A DNA stretch of 64,000 nucleotides from Haematospirillum sp. H4485 (lineage in GTDB: Bacteria > Pseudomonadota > Alphaproteobacteria > Rhodospirillales > Rhodospirillaceae): assembly GCF_012102745.1 (NCBI RefSeq), contig NZ_JAAVSY010000007.1, positions 1 to 64,000 on the forward strand, given 5' to 3'. The position numbers and the translations under genes are program-made. Within the stretch, counting starts at the first letter, position 1, and each line of letters begins with the position of its first letter. Positions 53,733-63,281 of the stretch are shown in pieces. The notes under the pieces are model-generated. The model was not told the origin of the DNA. It saw nothing but the letters and a program-made list of their open reading frames with translations, and did not search any database.

Positions 53733-55574
53733 TCAGGAGGATTGCGGGGCGTACCAGAAAATATCCGGGTCGATGACGGGCTGCAGGACATTCATCTCGG
53801 GCGTTTGGATCTGTCGGGTTGCTACGTACAGGGTCTCATTATTGTACCATTGCGGGATGCACAGAAAGCTCCAGCGCAGGATCCGGTCCAGGGCCCGGCT
53901 TGCGGCTACAAGCTCGGTGCGGGTATTGGCCTGCACCATTTTTCCGATCATGGCATCGACGGCCGGATTCCTTATTCCGGCCAAGTTGCGTCCTCCGGGA
54001 TTGTCCGCCCCGTGACTGGCAAAAAAGTCATACTGCTCATTGCCGGGTGAAAGGCTCTGGAACCAGGCATCAACAATCATGTCGTAATCGTACTGGTTTC
54101 GTCTGGTCAGGTGTTGTGCCGGATCGATAGTGCGCATGGTGGCGTGGATGCCCAGCCGTGACAGATTCTGGAGCAGGGGGCGCGTTACCTTCTCCCAAGC
54201 GGGATGGTGAAGGAGAATCTCGAAGGTCAGTGGTTGTCCGGTTTTGCGGGACACCATAACGTTGTTGCGCACCTCGTAACCGGCCTCGTCCAGCAGGGTC
54301 AGGGCCCGTTTCAGATTGGCGCGCAGGCCACCCGGGGTATCTGTGCGGGGAGGTTCCCAGACTGGTCTGAAAACACGTGCAGGGATCTGGTCACGCCAAG
54401 GTTCCAGCAGGATTCGTTCTTCCGGACCCGGCTCCCCTGTTGCTTCCAGGTCAGAGTTTCCAAAGTAGCTTCGGGTCCGTTTGTAAAGCCCGAAAGACAG
54501 GTTGGCGTTGGTCCATTCGAAATCAAATGCCTGGATCAGGGCTTCACGTACCTTGGGATCAGCGAAGTGTGGGCGGCGTGTATTGAAGACAAACCCCTGC
54601 ATACCAGATGGGCTATGGTTCTTGATAGCAATTCGGGTCAGTGGGCTGTCTGCTTTCCCGGTTTCCGGATAGTCCCGTGCCCATTCCCGTGCGCTGCGAA
54701 CGATACGGATGTCAACTTTTCCAGCCTTCAGGGCTTCCTTGGCTACCGTGTCATCCTGATAAATATCCACCCGGATTGTATCAAAGTTGTAGTGGCCGCG
54801 CAGGGCCGGGACCGTATGTCCCCACCAGTTTTCAACACGTTCCCACACGATGCGCCGCCCGCTTTCGACCGTGGCAATGCGATAGGGCCCATTCCCAAGG
54901 GGAATCCGTAGGCCGCTGCGTTCAAAGTCGTGTCCATTCCAGTCTGCCCTGGAGAAGACGGGAAGTTGCCCCAAAATCAAGGGAAGCTCGCGGTTGCGTG
55001 TGCCGTCAAAGGTGAACAGCACCCGTCTTGGTCCGGTTGCTTCCACACGTGTTATGTTGCCCCAGTAGGAACGATACAGCGGCCGTCCCTTCTCGCGCAG
55101 GGTGTTGAAGCTGAAAACAACGTCATCGGCCATAACAGGTGTTCCATCGTGGAACGTGGCCTGTGGCCGCAGGTTGAAGGCAACCCAGCTGCGATCGTCG
55201 GCAAGCTCGACGCTTTCTGCCAGGTATCCGTATTCAGTAAAGGGTTCATCCTTGCTCTGGACCATAAGGGATGCGTAGAGATAGCTGCTGCCAAGCGGTG
55301 CAAGTCCCGGTGCGGCTATCCCTTTCATGATGAAGGGGTTCAGGCTGTTAAAGGCATAAGCATGTGTCATACGCAGGATGCCGCCTTTTGGCGCATCCGG
55401 GTTGACGTAGTCAAAATGCTGGAAGTGTTCCGGATATTTGGGTGCCCCGTGCATGGCAAGGGCATGTGTCGGGGATGCCTTTCGGGAGCTTGTGTGCTCT
55501 GTGGCACCGGATGGTGCGGCAATCCCGGTGACAAGGGCAAGCAGGAGCAGGCATGAACGGATGGCGGCGTACAT
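53733..55574 (-). CDS. yejA: Peptide-binding periplasmic protein YejA-like
   Basis: The 613-residue protein has a signal peptide (MYAAIRSCLLLLALVTGIAAPSGA) and the SBP_bac_5 fold: HALAMHGAPKYPEHFQHFDYVNPDAPKGG, LMVQSKDEPFTEYGYLAESVEL and the YejA-type end. It delivers peptides to YejBEF. ATG 55574 overlaps the ATPase stop upstream by one base (TGATG), so the two are probably translationally coupled; a longer start at 55625 would lie wholly inside the upstream gene. Confidence 0.92.
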   Translation of the reverse strand: MYAAIRSCLLLLALVTGIAAPSGATEHTSSRKASPTHALAMHGAPKYPEHFQHFDYVNPDAPKGGILRMTHAYAFNSLNPFIMKGIAAPGLAPLGSSYLYASLMVQSKDEPFTEYGYLAESVELADDRSWVAFNLRPQATFHDGTPVMADDVVFSFNTLREKGRPLYRSYWGNITRVEATGPRRVLFTFDGTRNRELPLILGQLPVFSRADWNGHDFERSGLRIPLGNGPYRIATVESGRRIVWERVENWWGHTVPALRGHYNFDTIRVDIYQDDTVAKEALKAGKVDIRIVRSAREWARDYPETGKADSPLTRIAIKNHSPSGMQGFVFNTRRPHFADPKVREALIQAFDFEWTNANLSFGLYKRTRSYFGNSDLEATGEPGPEERILLEPWRDQIPARVFRPVWEPPRTDTPGGLRANLKRALTLLDEAGYEVRNNVMVSRKTGQPLTFEILLHHPAWEKVTRPLLQNLSRLGIHATMRTIDPAQHLTRRNQYDYDMIVDAWFQSLSPGNEQYDFFASHGADNPGGRNLAGIRNPAVDAMIGKMVQANTRTELVAASRALDRILRWSFLCIPQWYNNETLYVATRQIQTPEMNVLQPVIDPDIFWYAPQSS

Positions 55575-56752
55575 CAGGGTTTTACTGCTGAATCGGGGTT
55601 GTTGGGGCAAGCTGTTGATGACCATAACCAGCGGCCTTGCTGATCGCGGCAGGCTGTGCTGGATCCGGTCTCGTCCTGATGACCGTCAAGCTGCGGCGGT
55701 GGTGCCATGGGATCTGGTTTCTCGGTCAGTACAATCGAAAGAGGCGGGTGTGCCCGGGTCCCTGTCAACAGGGAGGAACCGTCCTTGTCCAAGGCTATCG
55801 GTTCCAGTTCACTGTTGCTGTCAAGCCACGGGATTATTCCCGTGAAGAGTGCCGCGATCAGAGCCCCCGCAATCATACCGCCCAATCCTGCAAGAATTGA
55901 GGCGTGGGTTATGCCCACCTGTTTCTTCTGACCATGGGTGGATGTGAAGGCGGATTGGTATCCCAGATCTTCAGGCCGGACGAGTGTATCCCCGCGTTGT
56001 GCTGCGGCGTGCAACGCCTTGTCACACAGCCGGTTGATGCGTCCTGGCAGCCCCTGACTGTCCACAACCAGGATGCCCAGTGCTTCGGGAGAAAAAGGGC
56101 GTGCTGGTGGATGATCCGGCAAGACAGCCAGGTTCAGGTGATGGTCTATATACGCAATTGTTTCTCCTGCATTCATCGGCTGCAAGCTGAGAAAGTGCGT
56201 CGGGAGTGAGGACAGTGCGCGGAAGAGGGGGTGTGTCAGTCGTGGAAGGAGGTCATCCGCACCACACAGAACAACTCTCAGGATGGGGCCTCCTTCCCGG
56301 TGCATGGCCAGAAGGCTGTGCAGAAACAGCAAGGCGCGGGATGGCAGATAATGGGCATCGTCGATAATGACCAGGCACGGTGTCCGGCCAAGGCGTCGGC
56401 CGAGCAGAAGCCTGATGATCATGTCATGTTCTTCGCCTTCACCCTCCGGGTGTACGCCGTGTGACAGAGCGCCCAGAAGGAGACGTTCCAGGCTGTTGCT
56501 GTTGTTGTCGCCGGGAATGGTTATGCAGAGGGCCGAGAGGGGTGAGGGTACTTCACGCAGCAGCTTGGCGCACAGTGTGCTTTTACCGATGCCTTCCGGC
56601 CCTGTCAGGGTCAGGAGCCTATCCCCATCATGCAAGCGAGCCTGCAAATGTTCCAGTGTAGCCACAGACGATCGCAAAGGAAACCACCGCTGTGGATCCG
56701 GGAACAGCGGAAAAGGAGATCCGGACAAGCCAAACCGGTTCATGAGGCTCAT
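55574..56752 (-). CDS. ExeA/GspA-like AAA ATPase with a membrane helix
   Basis: The 392-residue protein has an ExeA-type AAA domain (MNRFGLSGSPFPLFPDPQRWF; Walker A GPEGIGKST at 51-59; Walker B LVIIDDAHYLP near 125; GLPGRINRLCDKAL near 235). One membrane helix lies at about 283-309, and a Pro/Asp-rich periplasmic tail ends in STACRDQQGRWLWSSTACP. ExeA in type II secretion works with ExeB and binds peptidoglycan to place the secretin. Here no PG-binding domain or secretion genes are visible. The stop overlaps the yejA start, which is unusual. The Cys pair flanking a Trp in the tail suggests a disulfide. Confidence 0.83.
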   Translation of the reverse strand: MSLMNRFGLSGSPFPLFPDPQRWFPLRSSVATLEHLQARLHDGDRLLTLTGPEGIGKSTLCAKLLREVPSPLSALCITIPGDNNSNSLERLLLGALSHGVHPEGEGEEHDMIIRLLLGRRLGRTPCLVIIDDAHYLPSRALLFLHSLLAMHREGGPILRVVLCGADDLLPRLTHPLFRALSSLPTHFLSLQPMNAGETIAYIDHHLNLAVLPDHPPARPFSPEALGILVVDSQGLPGRINRLCDKALHAAAQRGDTLVRPEDLGYQSAFTSTHGQKKQVGITHASILAGLGGMIAGALIAALFTGIIPWLDSNSELEPIALDKDGSSLLTGTRAHPPLSIVLTEKPDPMAPPPQLDGHQDETGSSTACRDQQGRWLWSSTACPNNPDSAVKP

Positions 56753-56955
56753 GCTATCCCGCTTTGTCTTTTGACATGGCAGCGCAAAACCGCGATAACC
56801 CTTCTCGCGTGTATCATTGGACGTTTATAACCTCTTTCACGTGTTTTTTGTTCAAAGTGTCGAGTTTATTTCAGAGCTTTGGCCAGGATCTATGAGGTTA
56901 TCAACGCTCTGTCCATGTTCGGCGTGTATTGCATTGACACAGTGGCAGGTTTTGC

Positions 56956-57444
56956 ATGTTGTGGAAAGATCTTGCGCAGGCATTGTTACATCCGGCCCGG
57001 ATGCCTGTTGTCCCGGCTTTCTTTTTTCTCCTGATCTTGCTGCTTTCGGCGCGTTATTTCTGGCTGCAGGATGAAGCAATGTCCCACGCCTGTGCTCTTG
57101 GGTCCGTGTCATTTCAATGTTCCCTGCGGTCCAGTCTGGGCATCCTGATGTACACCAAGGCGCTGGGCATCCTGTCGATCCCGGTGGCCGGGTTGGCGCT
57201 CTGGATCCGGCGCCCGGCTGTCATGGTTCCTGCTTTGGCTCTGACTCTGATGGCGCTGGTATTTTACAATGCGGACTACGGTGCGGTGGCGGCAACCATC
57301 ATGGTTGTTGCTGTTGCGCGTTCCCCTCGTTGTGTGTTCGTTCCCGTCAAGCCGCAGAGTGAGGGAGCAAGCCATTCCGGTAAGGATCTCGAGGGATCTG
57401 CGCTGGTGGCAGAGCCTGTTGTTTCCGACAGGTCCTCGCGCTAA
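56956..57444 (+). CDS. Small membrane protein of unknown function
   Basis: The 162-residue protein has about four membrane helices: residues 18-33, 62-80, 87-106 and perhaps 105-122. A short loop (AMSHACALGSVSFQCSLRSSLG) between the first two contains two cysteines that could form a disulfide outside the membrane. A polar tail follows from about 125. I do not recognise the family. It is divergent from the ExeA-like gene and 77 bases before the SLC13 gene. Confidence 0.6.
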   Translation: MLWKDLAQALLHPARMPVVPAFFFLLILLLSARYFWLQDEAMSHACALGSVSFQCSLRSSLGILMYTKALGILSIPVAGLALWIRRPAVMVPALALTLMALVFYNADYGAVAATIMVVAVARSPRCVFVPVKPQSEGASHSGKDLEGSALVAEPVVSDRSSR

Positions 57445-57521
57445 CAGTTTTATTGCCCCAATAACGCACTCTTTGGTAGCATTGCTGCCCTGGGTATCAT
57501 GACTGTCGGGGGCTGAAGGGC

Positions 57522-59309
57522 ATGTTATATGGGTTCGGTGCCCTTGCTCCCTATGTGGCTCTTGGCTTCTTGGTGCTTCTGCTTGCCGCCTTCGTATGGG
57601 AGAAGTGGCCGCCGGATGTTGTTGCTGTCGCGGCCGTGGCTTTGCTTTTGATCCTTGATTTGCTGACCATCAAGGAAGTTTTTTCGGTCTTTTCCAACAG
57701 TGCTCCGGCAACTATTGCGGCCATGTTTATCCTGTCTGGTGCCCTTGTGCGTACCGGTGCTATTGAAGCCTTTGGCGGTGTTATCCACCGTATTGCCCGC
57801 TCGCGACCAACCGTGGCAATCAGCTTGTTGATGGGAGGCACGATGTTGATGTCGGCCTTCGTCAATAACACGCCGGTTGTGATTGTCATGATCCCGGTTG
57901 TGATCGGTTTGGCGGTTTCCCTTCAGCAGTCACCGTCAAAGTTTCTGATTCCCTTGTCCTATGCCACGATTATGGGCGGTACTTGTACCATGATCGGAAC
58001 ATCAACCAACCTGTTGGTGGATGGTGTAGCCCAAGGGCTTGGGATGGAGCCATTCGGGATCTTCGAGATCAGCGGGGCCGGTGTCCTGATGGCCATTGCC
58101 GGTATGATTTATGTGGTCCTGGTTGCTCCCCGTCTTCTTCCCGACCGGCAGAGTCTCAGTACGCTTGTTAGCAACCGGTCTGGCCCCCGTTTTATTACCG
58201 AGGTTGTTATTCCCTATGATTCTCCATTGATCGGCAGCCTTGCTGTTGAGGTCAACTTGTTTCGTCGTGCAGATGGGCGCCTGATTGATGTGGTTCGCGG
58301 TGAAGAATCCCTGCGTCGGGACCTTAACAGCGTGGTTCTTGAAGCAGGGGATCGCGTGATCCTGAAAACACGAGCCGGTGAGGTCATATCTCTGCGCGAT
58401 GACAGCAAGGTTGAGTTTCCAGGTGCGCATGCGCTTGAGCCACTGATTGCGCGTCAGGCAACCATTGCTGAGGGACTGGTTGGGCCGGGGTCGCCAATGG
58501 CGGGGCATCCTGTTGGCAATCTACGTCTTCGTCGGCGTTATGGTGTTTATCCCTTGGCTGTTCATCGCGCCGGTGAAAATGTCTCCCGGGATCTTGATTC
58601 TGTTGTTCTTCAAGTGGGTGACACAGTCTTGATGGAAGGGTCAGCCGAGGATCTGGAACGCTTGTCCACTGATCAGGGGCTGATTAACTTGTCTGAACCC
58701 AAGGACCGTCCTTTCCGCAGGACCAAAGCTCCTTTTGTTGTCCTCATTATGTTGGCTGTTATTGCCTTATCCGCTCTTGGTGTTGCAGAGATTTCAGCGC
58801 TGGCGCTTATTGCGGTGGCTCTTGTTCTTTTGACGCGCTGCGTTGATGTGGATGAAGCGTACCAAGCGGTAGACTGGCGCATACTGGTTCTTATTTTCGG
58901 GATGTTGGCTGTTGGTCTGACGTTGGAAAAGACAGGGGCTATAAAGGTGGTTGTTGGCGCGATGGCACCTTATTTACATGGGCATTCGCCATGGGTCTTG
59001 CTGATTGTTGTATACGTCATCGTGTCACTCATGACCGAGATCATCACCAACAATGCGGTGGCTGTTCTGATGACGCCGATTGCTTATAATCTGGGGGTCG
59101 AGATCGGCATTGACCCACGGCCCCTTGTCGTTGCCGTCATGTTCGGGGCATCTGCAAGTTTTGCAACGCCGATCGGTTATCAGACCAACACCATGGTTTA
59201 TACGGCAGGGGGTTATCGTTTTACCGATTTTCTGAAGATCGGTGCCCCGTTGAACGCGATTATTGGCTTGGTCTCGGTTCTGATTATTCCCTTGTTCTGG
59301 CCCTTCTGA
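57522..59309 (+). CDS. SLC13/DASS-family anion permease with two TrkA-C domains
   Basis: The 595-residue transporter has N-terminal helices, the SLC13-type string SAFVNNTPVVIVMIPV (substrate and Na+ hairpin), and a second copy MTEIITNNAVAVLMTPIAYN near the C-terminus. Two cytoplasmic TrkA-C domains lie between them (about 225-310 and 315-395). The architecture suits sulfate, citrate or dicarboxylate uptake. The TrkA-C repeats bind ligands in related proteins and probably regulate gating. ATG 57522 follows GAAGGG. A hairpin terminator overlaps its stop. Confidence 0.9.
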   Translation: MLYGFGALAPYVALGFLVLLLAAFVWEKWPPDVVAVAAVALLLILDLLTIKEVFSVFSNSAPATIAAMFILSGALVRTGAIEAFGGVIHRIARSRPTVAISLLMGGTMLMSAFVNNTPVVIVMIPVVIGLAVSLQQSPSKFLIPLSYATIMGGTCTMIGTSTNLLVDGVAQGLGMEPFGIFEISGAGVLMAIAGMIYVVLVAPRLLPDRQSLSTLVSNRSGPRFITEVVIPYDSPLIGSLAVEVNLFRRADGRLIDVVRGEESLRRDLNSVVLEAGDRVILKTRAGEVISLRDDSKVEFPGAHALEPLIARQATIAEGLVGPGSPMAGHPVGNLRLRRRYGVYPLAVHRAGENVSRDLDSVVLQVGDTVLMEGSAEDLERLSTDQGLINLSEPKDRPFRRTKAPFVVLIMLAVIALSALGVAEISALALIAVALVLLTRCVDVDEAYQAVDWRILVLIFGMLAVGLTLEKTGAIKVVVGAMAPYLHGHSPWVLLIVVYVIVSLMTEIITNNAVAVLMTPIAYNLGVEIGIDPRPLVVAVMFGASASFATPIGYQTNTMVYTAGGYRFTDFLKIGAPLNAIIGLVSVLIIPLFWPF

Positions 59310-59341
59310 CCCGGGATTCAGATTCCCGGGTTCTTGTTCTC
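59309..59341 (+). terminator. Terminator after the SLC13 gene
   Basis: ACCCGGGA (59309-59316) and TCCCGGGT (59324-59331) form a perfect 8-bp stem with a 7-base loop, followed by TCTTGTTCTC. It begins on the last base of the SLC13 stop codon. bioB converges and ends at 59340, so the hairpin may help stop both, but the T tract favours the plus strand. Confidence 0.65.
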
Positions 59342-60374
59342 AGTCGTTGGGATTTTGTGCCATGGGGGTTATCCCCAGTCGGGCCAGAAGGTCATTGTCC
59401 CGTGCTGTCGGGCTATTTTCTGTTGTCAGCAATTCTTCGCCGTAGAAAATGGAATTGGCACCAGCCATGAAGGCAAGAGCCTGTGTGCTGTCATCCATGG
59501 CATGGCGGCCTGCCGAGAGGCGAACAACCGAACGCGGCATCAGGATACGTGCAACGGCGATGGTGCGGACAAACTCCAGAGGGTCGACGTTCCCCCCTTT
59601 TCCTTCGTCGGCCAAGGCAGTTCCCTTGATTTCAACCAGCATGTTGATGGGCACGCTGTTGGGGTGCGTCTCCAGCGTTGCCAGTGTATGCAGCATGCCG
59701 GCCCGATCTGCCCGGCTTTCTCCGAGACCGACAATCCCGCCGGAGCAAACCCGGATGCCGGCTTCCCGCACGGCCTTCAGCGTATCAAGGCGATTCTCGT
59801 AGGTACGGGATGAAATGATACTTTTGTAGTATTCGGGCGAGGTATCGACGTTATGATTATAGTAGTCCAGACCCGCCTCGGCCAATGCATTGGCCAGTTC
59901 CGGTTTCAACATGCCAAGGGTCATGCAGGTCTGCATGCCTTCTTCTTTCACCGCGCCGATCATCTCGACAATGGTTGGCAGATCCCGTTCGCGAAGCTGG
60001 CGCCAGGCTGCCCCCATGCACAAGCGGGTCGCGCCGTTCTCGCGGGCCTTGCGGGCTGCGGTGCGAACTTCTTCAACCCCCATTAAAGGTTCAACCTTCA
60101 GCTTGGCTTTGGCCGTTCTTGACTGGGAGCAGTACTTGCAGTCCTCGGGGCAGGCCCCGGTCTTTATGTTGACAAGGGTCGATCGCTGGATTGTGTTGGG
60201 ATCAAACCAGCTGCGATGTATGCTCTGCGCCAAGCTGACCAGATCAATGAACGGCATGTCAAACAGGGTTTCAACATCGTGTCGTGTCCAGTCTGTTCTG
60301 GGTATGCTCCAGTCCCGTCCCTGAAACTGTGCCGGCAAGGATGGCATGGGCAGAGGGATTGGTGTAACGGTCAT
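59340..60374 (-). CDS. bioB: Biotin synthase
   Basis: BioB is a radical-SAM enzyme that inserts sulfur into dethiobiotin. The 344-residue product has the 4Fe-4S motif CPEDCKYC (Cys75, 79, 82), [13 protein letters not shown] and [17 protein letters not shown], and the 2Fe-2S ligands are expected in the C-terminal half. bioF, bioD and bioA are absent. I searched the upstream gap (60375-60575) for the BioR palindrome TTATMKATAA and saw none. It diverges from the GH17 gene. Confidence 0.95.
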   Translation of the reverse strand: MTVTPIPLPMPSLPAQFQGRDWSIPRTDWTRHDVETLFDMPFIDLVSLAQSIHRSWFDPNTIQRSTLVNIKTGACPEDCKYCSQSRTAKAKLKVEPLMGVEEVRTAARKARENGATRLCMGAAWRQLRERDLPTIVEMIGAVKEEGMQTCMTLGMLKPELANALAEAGLDYYNHNVDTSPEYYKSIISSRTYENRLDTLKAVREAGIRVCSGGIVGLGESRADRAGMLHTLATLETHPNSVPINMLVEIKGTALADEGKGGNVDPLEFVRTIAVARILMPRSVVRLSAGRHAMDDSTQALAFMAGANSIFYGEELLTTENSPTARDNDLLARLGITPMAQNPND

Positions 60375-60575
60375 GACAAAATGCTCCGGACCCGGATAAT
60401 TGGCTGCAAGCCTGTATCACACCAATTTTCTGTCGGCAACCCGGCCGTCTTGTTGTGTGTCTGCGTTACGCCTGCTGAACACAGGGGGTGGGTGTGGCGA
60501 TATTTTTGCTTTCGCGGGGCGTGAAATATGTTTACCAAACAAGGTCTGTCTTTCTGTTTTTCGGGTGCAAGAATC

Positions 60576-62174
60576 ATGGGGCGTGGTTACGTTCTGGCGG
60601 GGTTGGTTGTTGCTGTTCTGGTTCTTGCCGGTGTGCTTGTCCGCCCCGGCATACCGGTTGATGTTCCGGATTCCTCCATGAGTCGGGTTCCGTGCGTTTC
60701 CTACGCCCCGTTCCGCGATGGCGAGAGTCCGTTCGACCCATCTTTCCATGTGACCCGGGAACGTCTGGCCGAAGATCTGGCCCATCTTAAACCCTTGACC
60801 TCTTGTGTCCGCACCTATGCGTCATCCAATGGTCTGGATCAGCTGGCTGCCGAGGCCGAGAAGCTGGGCATGCATATTCTTCTCGGGATCTGGATTGGAT
60901 CCAGCCCGGTTGATAACCGGAGCGAGATCGAGCGGGCTGTGACCATAGCCAATGCGCATCCGCAAACGGTTCGGGCCGTGATTGTTGGCAATGAAGTCCT
61001 GTTACGGCGCGAGCAGGCTCCTGAAGGGATGGCCGCGTTTCTCCGCGAGGTGCGGTCCCGTGTTTCCCAGCCTGTGACCTATGCCGATGTGTGGGAGTTC
61101 TGGACCAGGCATGCGGCGGTCCTGAAAAACGAAGTTGATTTTGTGACGGTGCATATCCTGCCGTACTGGGAGGATGAGCCGGCTGATATTGATACCGCCT
61201 TGCGGCATGTGCGCGATGTCCGCGAGTCCGTGGGAGCCCTTTTTGTGGGCCAGGATATCCTGATTGGCGAAACGGGGTGGCCAACCCGTGGAAGGCAGCG
61301 GGAGGGTGCTGAGCCTGGTCTTGTCAACGCCACGCGCTTTATTCGTGGTGTGCTGGATATGGCAGACAGCAATGGTTGGCGTGTCAACCTGATCGAAGCC
61401 TTTGACCAGATGTGGAAGCGGGACCAGGAAGGAACGGTTGGTGGATACTGGGGGCTTCAGCAGACTGGAGGAAAGCCGAAAATTCTGCTGAAGGGACCGG
61501 TTGTTGAGGATCCGGATTGGGTGAAATGGGTCTTGGTGGCCTTGGGCACCGGTATTTTTATTTTCGTCGCTATTGTTTTTGTAAGCAAACGTATTGATCG
61601 TGTCGGGTTTGCCATCTCTGTCGTTGGGGCCTTGGCTGCGGGGGAAGTCATTGCCCTTCTGGCTCGTCATTCTGTGCTGTCCAGCCGCTCTTTGCTGGAG
61701 TGGGGCGTGAATGGGGGCGTTGGTTTACTGGCCGTTGTTTCCGCTGTTGCTTTCCTGTCTGTTTTGCAGAGCAAGGAACCTGGGTTGGGTGTATGGCATG
61801 GTCTTTTGTACCGGATGACCTTGGCTGTTGCTGCGACCAGTGCTTTTGGTCTTGCTTTTGGTGGACGCTATCGTGATTTTCCGGCCAGTATGGTTCTGAT
61901 TGTGGCTGTGGCGCTGGTGCTGCTGTGGATTCGTGACTCCCGGGTCTTGTTTGCACTGCCCGGGAAGCCAGAAGACGTCTGGTTGGCCGGGACAAGCGTT
62001 CCCGCCGTCTTGTTTGCCTGCTCTGTTGAGACATGGCGTAATGATGATGCTCTTGTATGGGGAGCAACGGTTATTGCCTTGGTTTCTCCGGCGATTTTCC
62101 GGGCTGTTTATTCCCATAAACCGTCATTTTACCGGCCTTCCGGGGCTGCCGGGCCGGTGGACAGGACCGGTTGA
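60576..62174 (+). CDS. GH17 glucanase/transglucosylase-like protein with polytopic membrane tail
   Basis: The 532-residue protein has a signal-anchor helix (about 5-25) and a family-17 glycoside hydrolase domain (about 35-310). The expected acid/base Glu is in VIVGNEVLL, and the nucleophile Glu is in LIGETGWPTRGR. About seven membrane helices follow from residue 315. GH17 enzymes cleave or rearrange beta-1,3-glucans, and in rhizobia relatives act in cyclic glucan synthesis. The fused membrane domain suggests action on a glucan as it crosses the membrane. ATG 60576 is chosen; ATG 60528 in frame is an alternative with an equally weak ribosome site. Confidence 0.85.
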   Translation: MGRGYVLAGLVVAVLVLAGVLVRPGIPVDVPDSSMSRVPCVSYAPFRDGESPFDPSFHVTRERLAEDLAHLKPLTSCVRTYASSNGLDQLAAEAEKLGMHILLGIWIGSSPVDNRSEIERAVTIANAHPQTVRAVIVGNEVLLRREQAPEGMAAFLREVRSRVSQPVTYADVWEFWTRHAAVLKNEVDFVTVHILPYWEDEPADIDTALRHVRDVRESVGALFVGQDILIGETGWPTRGRQREGAEPGLVNATRFIRGVLDMADSNGWRVNLIEAFDQMWKRDQEGTVGGYWGLQQTGGKPKILLKGPVVEDPDWVKWVLVALGTGIFIFVAIVFVSKRIDRVGFAISVVGALAAGEVIALLARHSVLSSRSLLEWGVNGGVGLLAVVSAVAFLSVLQSKEPGLGVWHGLLYRMTLAVAATSAFGLAFGGRYRDFPASMVLIVAVALVLLWIRDSRVLFALPGKPEDVWLAGTSVPAVLFACSVETWRNDDALVWGATVIALVSPAIFRAVYSHKPSFYRPSGAAGPVDRTG

Positions 62175-62504
62175 CAGCTTTTTCTGCTTGATCGCTCCTG
62201 TTGTTGCCGGGCGTTGTGAAGTACCATTCAGTGTATCACGGCCCCTGTCGGAGGATCTCCGGTTTGGACCACCTCTTTCGTTGCGGCATGACTTTGCTGC
62301 GGGTTTTGTTGGGTTTGCCGCCTGCGTTTTCTTCGTCGGCGGAAGGGACCCTTCCAATCCGTACTGGTGTCTTCTTTTTTGTCCCTGTTTCCACTCGTGT
62401 CTTGCCCCGTACTTTCTGGACGGGGCTTTTTTGTTGGCATTGTTCCGGAACGGGGACAGTGCCTGTCTCTCTTTCCCTTTTCTCTTTCAGGAGAGGTTCT
62501 GCCT
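62175..62504 (+). other. Long non-coding leader between the GH17 gene and phoH
   Basis: These 330 bases hold no convincing gene. Hairpins occur at 62249-62261 (CGGAG/CTCCG), 62341-62355 (7-base arms around one base) and 62404-62426, the last with a T6 tract. After the terminator, 72 bases rich in C and T lead to a good ribosome site (AGGAGAGG) and phoH. The stretch could be a 3' region of the GH17 message, a phoH leader, or a small RNA. Confidence 0.55.
62404..62432 (+). terminator. Strong rho-independent terminator upstream of phoH
   Basis: GCCCCGT (62404-62410) pairs with ACGGGGC (62420-62426), seven G/C-rich pairs with a 9-base loop, followed directly by six T. It lies 230 bases after the GH17 stop and 73 before the phoH start. 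Confidence 0.85.
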
Positions 62505-63269
62505 ATGGCCAAGCGCACCCATCGTTCTGCACAGGTCGAAAACTCCCGTGTTCGTGCTTTGATGCCCGAGGCTATGGTTTGGGATCCGTTGGGTGGAACC
62601 GCTCCGTCTTGTGGGCGTGATGTGGATGATCAGCGCCGTGACAGAAGTTATATCCGTCGCATTCGCCCCCACAGCGATAATCAGTCGCTTCTTATGGATG
62701 CTGTTGAAACCCGCAATCTTGTTCTGGCACTGGGTCCGGCCGGAACGGGAAAAACATACATTGCGGTTGCAAAAGCTGTTGAAGCATTGGAGAGTGGTTC
62801 GGTCGGCCGTATTATTCTATCCCGCCCGGCCGTCGAGGCCGGTGAAAGTCTCGGGTTCCTGCCCGGTGCCATGGAAGACAAGCTGGCGCCCTATCTGCGC
62901 CCTCTTTATGATGCCCTCAACGATCGTCTTGGTGCAAAGAAGCTGCGGCAAATGTTGGCAGATGGGACGATAGAAATTGCCCCGGTTGCCTACATGCGGG
63001 GGCGTACCCTGAATAACTCCTTTATCGTTATTGATGAGGCGCAAAACTGCACCTACGGCCAGATCAAGATGATGCTGACCCGTCTGGGCTGGAACTCAAC
63101 CATGGTTCTGACCGGTGATCCGGATCAGACGGATCTTCTTCCGGGCCTTTCAGGGCTGCGGGATATTGCCTCCAGGTTGGAAAGCCTTGAAGATGTGTCG
63201 GTTATAAGGCTACGCGAATCCGATATCGTTAGGCATCCATTGGTAGCTTCCATGCTGACGGTTATATAA
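62505..63269 (+). CDS. PhoH-family ATPase
   Basis: The 254-residue protein has Walker A GPAGTGKTYIAVAKAV, the family strings ILSRPAVEAGESLGFLPGAMEDKLAPYLRPLYDAL and Walker B FIVIDEAQNCTYGQIKMMLTR, then GDPDQTDL and a C-terminal RESDIVRHPLVASML. It is the short form without an N-terminal KH domain. PhoH proteins are cytoplasmic NTPases linked to phosphate stress and RNA metabolism. ATG 62505 is chosen because AGGAGAGG precedes it; an in-frame extension to 62367 crosses the terminator and is not conserved. ybeY and miaB, usual neighbours of the other PhoH form, are absent. Confidence 0.93.
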   Translation: MAKRTHRSAQVENSRVRALMPEAMVWDPLGGTAPSCGRDVDDQRRDRSYIRRIRPHSDNQSLLMDAVETRNLVLALGPAGTGKTYIAVAKAVEALESGSVGRIILSRPAVEAGESLGFLPGAMEDKLAPYLRPLYDALNDRLGAKKLRQMLADGTIEIAPVAYMRGRTLNNSFIVIDEAQNCTYGQIKMMLTRLGWNSTMVLTGDPDQTDLLPGLSGLRDIASRLESLEDVSVIRLRESDIVRHPLVASMLTVI

Positions 63270-63281
63270 TCCAGGGGAGTT

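Noticed and set aside
60375-60575. BioR or BirA operator before bioB
   Set aside because: No TTATMKATAA palindrome or biotin-operator-like repeat was seen in the gap.
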